A stretch of 6,963 nt of DNA from an uncultured Clostridia bacterium (lineage in GTDB: Bacteria; Bacillota; Clostridia; Oscillospirales; CAG-272). The DNA lies in NCBI GenBank assembly GCA_937884385.1, contig CALGCW010000177.1:1-6963 (forward strand), in the 5' to 3' direction. Below, piece after piece: positions 1-5,752 of the stretch. Within the stretch, counting starts at the first letter, position 1, and each line of letters begins with the position of its first letter. The position numbers and the translations under genes were made by a program. The notes under the pieces are model-generated. The model searched no databases and was not told the DNA's origin. It worked only from the letters and a program-made list of their open reading frames with translations.

Positions 1-21
1 CCTTACCAAAAATCACACAAG

Positions 22-47
22 AAAAGGCGGGGTAATCCCCCACCTTT
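22..47 (-). terminator. Likely terminator of the LRR-protein gene
   Basis: Read on the minus strand, a 10-bp stem (AAAGGTGGGG with CCCCGCCTTT, one G-U wobble) closes a 5-nt loop, starting 11 nt after the TAA stop of the LRR gene. The central pair is G-U in minus-strand RNA but a C-A mismatch in plus-strand RNA, so the minus orientation is favoured. The U-tract is short and broken (TTTTCTTG), so termination may be incomplete. Confidence 0.65.
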
Positions 48-58
48 AAGCTTTTTAG

Positions 59-1165
59 TTATTGATAGTACGTCACCGTACCATCTTTGGCAATCGTGCC
101 GTCGGTGCAATTAATCACGAAATCTGAAGAATCCATTCTCCAATGGTCATATTTTTTAATTGCTTGCCATTCTTTTACAGTACCGTTATAGTTTAGTTTT
201 TTTATGTTTGGGGAGTCAGTAAAAACATTCATATATATTAGTTTTACGCTATTTGGTATGGTTATGGACTCTAAATGGTTGTTATATGCAAATGTACACG
301 GACCAATATCCGTAATTCCTTCTGGAAGAATAAATTCTTTCTCTGTTTTGCCTGCAGGGTAACACCAAATTATTGTTAGCTTTTTATTGTAAAGTATATT
401 ATCAACAACAGTTAGATACGGATTATCTTCATCAACAATTATCGTCGCAAGAGACTGACAATTTGCAAATGGCGCTGTGATACAATTTTCAAGCGAAAAA
501 GGCAATACAATCTTGCTTATTTGAAAACAAGCTCCGAACGCAGTAGTTCCAAGTGTTGTAATAGTATCAGAAAATACAACGTTTGATAGGCTTTCACACC
601 AAAGAAAAGCATCGTCATCAATTTTCTTTAATTTTGAGGGAAACTCGACAGATTGCAATTCATCACAATGAGCAAATGCTTCTTTTCCAATATATACCAG
701 ATTGGGTGGAAAATCGATATCCTTCAGAGAATAACAATATCTAAAAGCAGAATCTGGTATTTGCAAAATATTTTCACAATTTTCAAGACCATATACCGAA
801 GTCATTGATGCGCAACCATCAAATGCACCCTTGCCTATAGTTCTGACCGTGGGAGGGATTGTGATAGTTTTGATATCTGCGTTTGCAAACGCATTATCTC
901 CAATGCCTGTCACCGTGTATTTGCCAATTTTTGAAGGAATCGTTATATTTTTTTGTAAGGTAGAAGATGAAAATCCGGTAATCGTACAAGTTTCTTTGTT
1001 GACACTCACTTTATATTCAAATTCCGGCGAACCAAATATATTACCGAGATCAACTTTTCCAAACCAAAAGTCATGAAAGAAATCAGGCATCAATAAATAC
1101 GAGATCACGCTAATAAGCACCCACACTACAAGCACTATTAATAATATTTTTTGACGCTTTTCCAT
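59..1165 (-). CDS. Membrane-anchored BspA-like leucine-rich-repeat (LRR_5) protein
   Basis: This 368-residue protein is probably displayed on the outer face of the membrane. Residues 1-6 are charged (MEKRQK) and residues 7-26 are a hydrophobic segment with no clear cleavage site, so a type II signal anchor is likely. From about residue 70 to 330 it has LRR_5/BspA-type repeats: 'AF' core pairs at 92, 114, 140, 163, 186 and 209 with a degenerate one at 232, mostly 23 residues apart, each followed by an I-P-x-x-V/L-x-x-I strand. Residues 328-336 (GTVKEWQAI) resemble the end motif often seen in such proteins. There is no LPXTG motif, dockerin or SLH domain. The start is supported by GGAGGG at 1172-1177, 6 nt upstream. 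Family members act in adhesion or protein binding in some species; the ligand here is unknown. The gene is visibly more AT-rich than ackA and tmcAL, which may mean transfer. The LRR call is firm, the role is not. Confidence 0.9.
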   Translation of the reverse strand: MEKRQKILLIVLVVWVLISVISYLLMPDFFHDFWFGKVDLGNIFGSPEFEYKVSVNKETCTITGFSSSTLQKNITIPSKIGKYTVTGIGDNAFANADIKTITIPPTVRTIGKGAFDGCASMTSVYGLENCENILQIPDSAFRYCYSLKDIDFPPNLVYIGKEAFAHCDELQSVEFPSKLKKIDDDAFLWCESLSNVVFSDTITTLGTTAFGACFQISKIVLPFSLENCITAPFANCQSLATIIVDEDNPYLTVVDNILYNKKLTIIWCYPAGKTEKEFILPEGITDIGPCTFAYNNHLESITIPNSVKLIYMNVFTDSPNIKKLNYNGTVKEWQAIKKYDHWRMDSSDFVINCTDGTIAKDGTVTYYQ

Positions 1166-1203
1166 AATTAGCCCTCCGTTTTAGGCACAATATTTCCACC
1201 TAC

Positions 1204-1232
1204 ATTGTACACGAAAAGGAAGGGTTTGTCAA
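1204..1232 (-). promoter_or_regulatory. Sigma-A-type promoter for the LRR-protein gene
   Basis: On the minus strand a perfect -35 box TTGACA (1227-1232) is followed after exactly 17 bases by TACAAT (1204-1209). The predicted RNA start lies near 1197, giving a leader of about 30 nt with the ribosome site at 1172-1177. This is one of the two best promoter matches in the window and shows the LRR gene is transcribed on its own. Confidence 0.85.
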
Positions 1233-1292
1233 TATAATATAAATGCTAAATATATTCGCTAACACCGCAGGGGAGGGGGCTCACCTACCTCG

Positions 1293-1318
1293 AAATTGGG
1301 ATTTGTCGCGCAGGGCGC
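1293..1318. repeat. Dispersed repeat copy (end motif shared with 5685-5710)
   Basis: These 26 bases match the minus strand of 5685-5710 at 25 positions; the only difference is G at 1314 against A. The copy at 5685-5710 forms one end of a palindromic element, so this copy is probably a solo end or a remnant of the same family. It abuts the hairpin at 1318-1337. No inverted partner of this motif is visible within the 1166-1621 gap. Confidence 0.75.
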
Positions 1319-1337
1319 CCGCTTTTGAAAAAGCGGG
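1318..1337. repeat. Perfect 9-bp inverted repeat (hairpin)
   Basis: CCCGCTTTT (1318-1326) pairs with AAAAGCGGG (1329-1337) around a 2-base centre; the real loop would be a little larger. No T-run follows on either strand, so it is not a standard intrinsic terminator. It directly follows the dispersed repeat at 1293-1318 and may belong to the same element. Confidence 0.6.
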
Positions 1338-1389
1338 GGAAAACAACACATTGGTTTCTGCAAACATAGTGCGCGTTAACTCAAAAACA

Positions 1390-1554
1390 TCACCCCATTC
1401 TCATATGTGTTTCCAAAAGGAATTCTGGCACAGTCCAATCCTGCAGGGCGATGCTTGAGAGTATGCAGGCAAAGAATATAGCGATGACGGCTAAGTATAA
1501 TATTGTTTGGCGTAGCTTCGTTTTGCTTTTGATTTTTATTATTTTATATTTCAT
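1390..1554 (-). CDS. Small single-pass membrane peptide, 54 residues, unknown function
   Basis: I do not recognise this peptide. It begins MKYKIIKIKSKTKLRQ, a strongly basic start, followed by a hydrophobic stretch at about residues 18-37 (ILYLAVIAIFFACILSSIAL) and a short tail of about 17 residues ending in MRMG before TGA. By the positive-inside rule the tail would face outward. The ATG is preceded by GAGGTGAT (minus strand, 1559-1566), a perfect 8-base match to the anti-Shine-Dalgarno sequence, with 4 bases between it and the ATG. This is the best ribosome site in the window and the main reason for the call. The ORF lies downstream of the tmcAL terminator, and I see no convincing promoter. 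The final third runs toward the repeat-bearing region, so it could be a gene whose 3' end was replaced. A one-helix regulatory peptide, a leftover signal-anchor or a small hydrophobic toxin-like peptide are all possible; none is shown. Confidence 0.5.
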   Translation of the reverse strand: MKYKIIKIKSKTKLRQTILYLAVIAIFFACILSSIALQDWTVPEFLLETHMRMG

Positions 1555-1591
1555 TCATATCACCTCGTATCAATATATGCAGGGGGAAACA

Positions 1592-1619
1592 AAAAATCGA
1601 ACCTTTCGGTTCGATTTTT
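1592..1619 (-). terminator. Intrinsic terminator after tmcAL
   Basis: A perfect 12-bp stem (AAAAATCGAACC with GGTTCGATTTTT) closes a tetraloop that reads GAAA in minus-strand RNA and is followed by a further U and then GUUU. It starts 2 nt after the TAA stop of tmcAL. The stem's A/T flanks also make it a plausible terminator in the other direction. Confidence 0.9.
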
Positions 1620-1621
1620 GT

Positions 1622-2770
1622 TTATATGATAACGGGATTTTTCTTCATATAAAAACCGCTTTCGCGTTTTTTCTCAAAGCAGGCGGTATAGAGCGCATCC
1701 GCGCGCACTGACAGCTCTTTTTGCCTTCCGTCGGGCGCGTCTGCGGGCTTTGTGACGACCTTTACGGCGCAGTCTTTTTTACGGATGTCGGACAGGTATT
1801 CTCTGCCCTTTGGACTTACACCGAGCAGCACGGCATACCGTGGCATATTCTGCAGGTCATCATTACTTATACCCAAGAGCATATAGAGTATAGCCCGTCT
1901 TATTGCGGCTCTCGTATACTTTTTTGTCTGCACGTCTTTAAGCATATCGTCAAAGGTAGCAGCCCTCGCGGCGCAATCAGTAATTCTGTTTACGAGCCCC
2001 ACATCGCTTACTGCGACGTCAAGCCTTGCGCTGTCAAGCAGACGGAGGCAGAGCAATGCACCATCCTTTGCGTATTCGAAGGATGATATCTCTTCCCTTT
2101 TCAGTATCTCAAGCGTGCTATCGGGTACGAACTCGGATATATCATTGACGTTTCCCTGCGCGAGTTTCTCTCTTATTGCGCTTGCACTTGGCAGCTTGCC
2201 GAATTCAAGCGCTGTGTCATTGTATAGATTTCCCTCTCGTTTTATGGGGCATATTTTCATATCAAATCCGCTTTTTATAATGGCTTTTGTATATTCGATA
2301 CCCAGAATATCATTGGAAAGTATATTATCTGCTCCGCACTCGTTTTTCAGAAGCTCAAAGTATGCCGCGGCGCTTGGCTCTTTCCCCGCGCTTTCTGCGC
2401 ATTTTGCTTTAAACTCATCTGAAGCGGCAATTTTTGCGATCCTCATTATTTCCTGCGCATCTGCGCTCTCCGAGCCGAAGCAGAGCTTGTCCACGCCCAC
2501 GCCCCTCAAAATATGCACGCCTGCGGACGCAAAATACTCCGCACTTGCAAGGCAGAACGGCACGGGAAGCTCAAGTACAACGTCCGCCCCCGCCCGCAGT
2601 GCCATCTCTGCGCGCGCATATTTGTCCAAGACGGCTATCTCTCCGCGTTGGGTCAAATGACCACTCATTACGCAGACTATAGGCTCGTTTGAAATTCTTT
2701 TTATCTCGTTTATCTGGTGCAGATGTCCCGTATGGAAGGGATTGTACTCACAAATAACGCCAAATGCCAT
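1622..2770 (-). CDS. tmcAL: tRNA(Met) cytidine acetate ligase (TmcAL, formerly YlbM family)
   Basis: TmcAL uses acetate and ATP to form acetyl-adenylate and transfers the acetyl group to the wobble cytidine (C34) of elongator tRNA-Met, giving N4-acetylcytidine in the cytoplasm. The 382-residue protein starts with the nucleotidyltransferase fold: EYNPFHTGH at 8-16 contains the HxGH nucleotide-binding motif. It continues with GHLTQRGE at 37-44, GADVVLELP at 61-69, CFGSE at 97-101, SNDILGIEYTKAI at 152-164 and SASAIR at 195-200, the counterpart of the second ATP-binding motif. A helical C-terminal part typical of the family follows. Bacillus relatives are slightly longer, about 400-415 residues. 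The start is set by AAAGGAGA at 2779-2786, 8 nt upstream. The gene diverges from ackA across a 93-bp gap, and both products act on acetate. No clear promoter was found in the AT-rich gap on this strand. Confidence 0.93.
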   Translation of the reverse strand: MAFGVICEYNPFHTGHLHQINEIKRISNEPIVCVMSGHLTQRGEIAVLDKYARAEMALRAGADVVLELPVPFCLASAEYFASAGVHILRGVGVDKLCFGSESADAQEIMRIAKIAASDEFKAKCAESAGKEPSAAAYFELLKNECGADNILSNDILGIEYTKAIIKSGFDMKICPIKREGNLYNDTALEFGKLPSASAIREKLAQGNVNDISEFVPDSTLEILKREEISSFEYAKDGALLCLRLLDSARLDVAVSDVGLVNRITDCAARAATFDDMLKDVQTKKYTRAAIRRAILYMLLGISNDDLQNMPRYAVLLGVSPKGREYLSDIRKKDCAVKVVTKPADAPDGRQKELSVRADALYTACFEKKRESGFYMKKNPVII

Positions 2771-2799
2771 TTATAAATTCTCCTTTTTTGAAAAATCTA

Positions 2800-2828
2800 T
2801 TGAAATTGTAAAATTTATAGTGTATAAT
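2800..2828 (+). promoter_or_regulatory. Sigma-A-type promoter for ackA
   Basis: A TTGAAA box (2800-2805) and a perfect TATAAT (2823-2828) are separated by exactly 17 bases. The predicted start lies near 2835, giving a leader of about 29 nt. The ribosome site GGAGG (2850-2854) sits 9 nt before the ATG. The strength of all three signals fits a highly expressed housekeeping gene. Confidence 0.88.
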
Positions 2829-2863
2829 ATATCTGTTAATAAAATTTTTGGAGGTTCATTTAA

Positions 2864-4075
2864 ATGAATGTACTCGTTGTAAACGCGGGCTCAAGCTCGC
2901 TCAAATATCAGCTTTTTGACACCACTAACGGTGATGTTATCGCAAAGGGTCTTTGCGAAAGAATCGGTATCGACGGCAAGCTTACTCACAAGCAGCTCGT
3001 TAAGGGTATCACCTATTCCGCAGACATTGCAATGCCCAATCACACTGAGGCTATGAAGGCAGTTGTTGACGCGCTCGTTCACGCTGAGCACGGCTGCATC
3101 TCCTCAATGAGTGAGATCGAAGCAGTAGGTCACAGAGCCGTTCACGGCGGTCAGTATTTCTCTCAGTCAGTTATCCTTACTGACGAGGTTTATGACATTC
3201 TTGACAAGAAATGCCGCGATCTTGCTCCCCTTCACACCCCCGCTTCCCTTCAGGGTATTCAGGCTTGCCTTGACATCCTTCCCGGCACGCCCCAGGCTCT
3301 CGTTTTCGATACTGCTTTCCATCAGACAATGCCTGAGGAAGCATATATGTACGGTGTTTCCTATGATCTTTACGAGGATTACGGCATCCGTCGCTACGGT
3401 ATGCACGGTACGTCTCACCGCTTCGTTGCAGGCGAGATGATCAAGCTTCTCGGCGGTAAGGCTGAGGGTACGAAGATCGTTACCTGCCACCTTGGAAACG
3501 GTTCTTCCATCTCCGCAGTTAAGGACGGCAAGTGCATCGATACAACGATGGGCTTCACTCCCCTTGCAGGTACAATTATGGGTACTCGCTGCGGCGATAT
3601 AGACCCTGCCCTTGTGACTTACATTATGGAAAAGAAGGGCTACTCCATTGACGAAGTTAACAGCTATCTCAACAAGAAGTGCGGTTTCCTCGGTATTTCC
3701 GGTGTTTCCTCTGACTGCCGTGACCTTGAGGCAGCCATCAAGGAAGGCAACCACAGAGCACAGCTTGCTATCGATATACTCAAGTATCAGATCAAGAAGT
3801 ACATCGGCTCTTACGCTGCTGCTATGGGCGGTCTTGATGCAGTTGTATTCACAGCAGGTATCGGTGAAAACACACCCAAGATCCGTGCGGGCGCTCTTTC
3901 CGGTCTTGAATTCCTTGGAATCGAGCTTGACCAGGAAGTAAACGCTAACACAATGGGCTGGACAGGTCTTACAAAGCTTTCAACCGACGACTCCAAGGTT
4001 AAGGTTTATATGATCCCCACAAACGAGGAGCTTGTTATCGCGCAGGATACAGAAGCACTTGTAAAGGCTCTTTAA
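2864..4075 (+). CDS. ackA: Acetate kinase
   Basis: AckA catalyses acetate + ATP = acetyl phosphate + ADP in the cytoplasm; in fermenters it makes ATP from acetyl phosphate. At 403 residues it is full length and collinear with the Methanosarcina enzyme, with catalytic positions offset by one after about residue 100. Visible sites are N7 in NAGSSS, R91 in GHRAVHGG, H124 in APLHTPAS, D149 in FDTAFHQ, H181 in YGMHGTSH, N212 in HLGNGSS, R242 in MGTRCGDIDP, the ATP-binding AGIGENT at 331-337 and E388 in NEELVI. One departure is HTPAS, where most relatives have HNPAN or HNPPN. Codon use is strongly biased (GGT, CTT, AAG), as expected for high expression. It has its own promoter and terminator and is not joined to pta, the usual partner gene, which is absent from the window. 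Confidence 0.98.
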   Translation: MNVLVVNAGSSSLKYQLFDTTNGDVIAKGLCERIGIDGKLTHKQLVKGITYSADIAMPNHTEAMKAVVDALVHAEHGCISSMSEIEAVGHRAVHGGQYFSQSVILTDEVYDILDKKCRDLAPLHTPASLQGIQACLDILPGTPQALVFDTAFHQTMPEEAYMYGVSYDLYEDYGIRRYGMHGTSHRFVAGEMIKLLGGKAEGTKIVTCHLGNGSSISAVKDGKCIDTTMGFTPLAGTIMGTRCGDIDPALVTYIMEKKGYSIDEVNSYLNKKCGFLGISGVSSDCRDLEAAIKEGNHRAQLAIDILKYQIKKYIGSYAAAMGGLDAVVFTAGIGENTPKIRAGALSGLEFLGIELDQEVNANTMGWTGLTKLSTDDSKVKVYMIPTNEELVIAQDTEALVKAL

Positions 4076-4089
4076 TATTTGATTTTTCT

Positions 4090-4124
4090 AAGGTTGCCAC
4101 TTTCGTGGCAACCTTTTATTTTTT
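4090..4124 (+). terminator. Intrinsic terminator of ackA, shared with the convergent radical SAM gene
   Basis: A perfect 11-bp stem (AAGGTTGCCAC, 4090-4100, with GTGGCAACCTT, 4105-4115) closes a TTTC loop and is followed by TTATTTTTT, a good U-tract for ackA. The stop codon of the minus-strand radical SAM gene (4116-4118) touches the stem. On that strand the loop reads GAAA but only AGAAAAA follows, so it is a weaker terminator for the opposing gene, though it may still protect its mRNA end. Confidence 0.9.
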
Positions 4125-5552
4125 AAATCTCGGGGGTTTACGGACCTGCTTTTTCGCGTAGTCCTCGTGAAGCAGGCGAGAAAACTCCTCTTCCTTTTCG
4201 GAATACGCAATGGCGATATATTGATAAAGAAGCGCATAGGCATCATTTTGGGATATTTTGCGAATGCTTCTTCCGTCGCGCTCGGAAATGAAGCTGTGTA
4301 ATCCGAGGTAGAAATCGAAAGGAGATGCAATGCCCGAGAGCGCGTATTCAAGCGAGGCTTCAAAGCCGCCGCCCTCACGGTATCGGTCAAGTATATCCGC
4401 TATTTCGCCAAGGAGGGATAGTTCCTCAAAGCTCATCCAATTTGATCTCAGCACCGTATAGGGTGCTTTTTTCGATGCCACGTAACCGTATTTGTCAGCT
4501 TTCTCGCGCAGCTTCGTTCCGTAAAGCAGCTTTAAGAAGCCAAGCTGAAGCATATCGCAAGCGAAGTATGCTTCATCAAACGAACGGCGGAAGGATGCCA
4601 TATCCTCATATGGCAGTCCTGCTATAAGATCAAGGTGGACGTGGATATTGCCAAGTGACTTGATGCGCGCTGCAGCATCTATTATTTTTCGTGCGTCGAG
4701 GTGACGGGAGACCGCTTCAAGAGTCTTTTCGTTGGTGCTTTGCAGCCCTATTTCAAGCTGAATTTTTCCCTTGGGCATTTGCGAGAATATTTCGAAGCTT
4801 TCCTCGTTCAAGAGATTTGCACAAATTTCAAAATGGTAGTTCTTCGTGAATTCATCGGAAAGCAGGGCGCGCCAGATCGCGTTTGCGCGGCTTGCGTTGA
4901 AATTGAAGGTCCTGTCGACGAATTTTATTATCTTTATTTTAGTATCCAAGGTCTCAAATGCGCGAAGGTCCAAAAGAGTCTGCTCCACAGTTTTATAACG
5001 CAAGCCGTCACTTGCCGAGGAGAGGCAATACGCGCACTTATAGGGGCAACCGCGTGAGCTTTCATAATAGAGCATCGTTCCACCCGCATAGTCTCCGTCG
5101 CGATAGAGTATACCCTCGTCTCTCATTACGCTCGGGATGGCGCCGTCGATCATTTTGGGAAGGCTTCTTCCCTCTTTTATCGCATCGCAGATGCGGACGA
5201 TCGCATCCTCACCCTCACCTTGCACTATATGATCTATAAAGTCAAAATCAAAGCGTGACGGCTCAAAGCTGACCTCGGGACCGCCCAAAACCACCTTTGA
5301 ATCGGGCAAGAGCGCCTTTAAGTCAGCGGCAATATCGAGCATAGAGGCGATATTCCATATGTAGCACGAAAAGCTGTAGACTTCCGCTTTCTCGCCGACA
5401 AGATGCGAGAGGATGACCGAATTTCTGTCTTTTAAATTGTATTCGCATAAAGCGACCTCATATCCTGCCCTCTCAAGCGGTGCGCGAAGGCATCTGAGCG
5501 CAAGACAGGTGTGAGAATATGAGCCGTTAAGGCCAAATAATACTACTTTCAT
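4116..5552 (-). CDS. B12-binding-domain radical SAM protein (DUF4080-like)
   Basis: This 478-residue protein has an N-terminal Rossmann-like cobalamin-binding-type domain at about 1-130, with FGLNGSYSHTCLALR at 6-20 and GGPEVSFEP at 90-98. A radical SAM core follows, with RGCPYKCAYC at 167-176; C169, C173 and C176 form the CxxxCxxC site for the 4Fe-4S cluster that cleaves S-adenosylmethionine. KFVDRTFN (210-217), QLEIGLQSTN (265-274) and HLDLIAGLPYED (306-317) are core strands. The C-terminal part, with LQLGFLKLLYGT at 335-346, resembles DUF4080. The classic DxHxxG cobalamin motif is absent, so B12 binding is inferred from the fold only. The substrate is unknown; relatives are usually annotated without function. 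The start matches the family's N-terminus, and GGTGA at 5557-5561 gives a modest ribosome site only 4 nt away. A palindromic repeat lies just upstream, and the promoter lies beyond it. Confidence 0.88.
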   Translation of the reverse strand: MKVVLFGLNGSYSHTCLALRCLRAPLERAGYEVALCEYNLKDRNSVILSHLVGEKAEVYSFSCYIWNIASMLDIAADLKALLPDSKVVLGGPEVSFEPSRFDFDFIDHIVQGEGEDAIVRICDAIKEGRSLPKMIDGAIPSVMRDEGILYRDGDYAGGTMLYYESSRGCPYKCAYCLSSASDGLRYKTVEQTLLDLRAFETLDTKIKIIKFVDRTFNFNASRANAIWRALLSDEFTKNYHFEICANLLNEESFEIFSQMPKGKIQLEIGLQSTNEKTLEAVSRHLDARKIIDAAARIKSLGNIHVHLDLIAGLPYEDMASFRRSFDEAYFACDMLQLGFLKLLYGTKLREKADKYGYVASKKAPYTVLRSNWMSFEELSLLGEIADILDRYREGGGFEASLEYALSGIASPFDFYLGLHSFISERDGRSIRKISQNDAYALLYQYIAIAYSEKEEEFSRLLHEDYAKKQVRKPPRFKK

Positions 5553-5570
5553 TTATTCACCGTTTTTATG

Positions 5571-5711
5571 TAAATTTGGATTTATCTATAAAATGCAAAA
5601 TTCAAAATGCAAAATCAAAGGGATCGCCCAATTAATCGCGTCTCGACCTTTATTTTGCACCTTGCATTTACAATTTTGCATCTCGCGCTCTGCGCGACAA
5701 ATCCCAATTTA
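5571..5711. repeat. Imperfect palindromic element, about 140 bp (MITE/REP-like)
   Basis: The two ends are inverted copies: TAAATTTGGATTTATC on the left and TAAATTGGGATTTGTC on the right, read on the minus strand. Inside, the left arm carries AAAATGCAAAAT twice (5590-5601 and 5604-5615, 14-base period) and then CAAAGG; the right arm, read inward, carries ATGCAAAATTGTAAATGCAAGG and then GCAAAATAAAGG. The right arm has an extra GC-rich block (about 5682-5695) that the left lacks. The centre holds an AATTAAT core. TTTATG occurs directly left (5565-5570) and 2 bases beyond the right end (5714-5719), a possible target duplication, though chance is plausible in AT-rich DNA. There is no ORF inside, so any movement would need an enzyme from elsewhere. 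One end recurs at 1293-1318. Confidence 0.7.
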
Positions 5712-5724
5712 GATTTATGACTAT

Positions 5725-5752
5725 ATTATACCATCTTTTGGGATAAATTCAA
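5725..5752 (-). promoter_or_regulatory. Promoter for the radical SAM gene, upstream of the palindrome
   Basis: On the minus strand TTGAAT (5747-5752) is followed after 16 bases by a perfect TATAAT (5725-5730). The -35 box overlaps the TGA stop of the upstream P-loop gene. Predicted RNA starts near 5718, so the whole palindromic element would lie in a leader of about 165 nt. Confidence 0.7.

Noticed and set aside
1243..1458. Plus-strand ORF of 71 codons in the repeat-bearing gap
   Set aside because: No ribosome site precedes its ATG, it runs straight through the dispersed repeat and the 1318-1337 hairpin, and it overlaps the better-supported minus-strand small ORF.
2115..2660. Plus-strand ORF of 181 codons opposite tmcAL
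   Set aside because: It is the antisense shadow of a well-supported tmcAL reading frame; its Ser/Ala/Pro-rich product shows no domain and no ribosome site was found.
2771..2863. Promoter for tmcAL on the minus strand
   Set aside because: TATAAA and TTAACA are both present but only 14 bases apart, and no other pair fits well in this AT-rich gap; a promoter must exist but cannot be placed.
3167..3754. Minus-strand ORF of 195 codons opposite ackA
   Set aside because: An antisense open frame produced by the strongly biased codons of ackA; there is no domain-like content, and the ackA frame is certain.
5590..5615. Two AAAATGCAAAAT units as a CRISPR or iteron array
   Set aside because: There are only two units with a 14-base period and no spacers or replication gene; they are better explained as part of the palindromic element's left arm.
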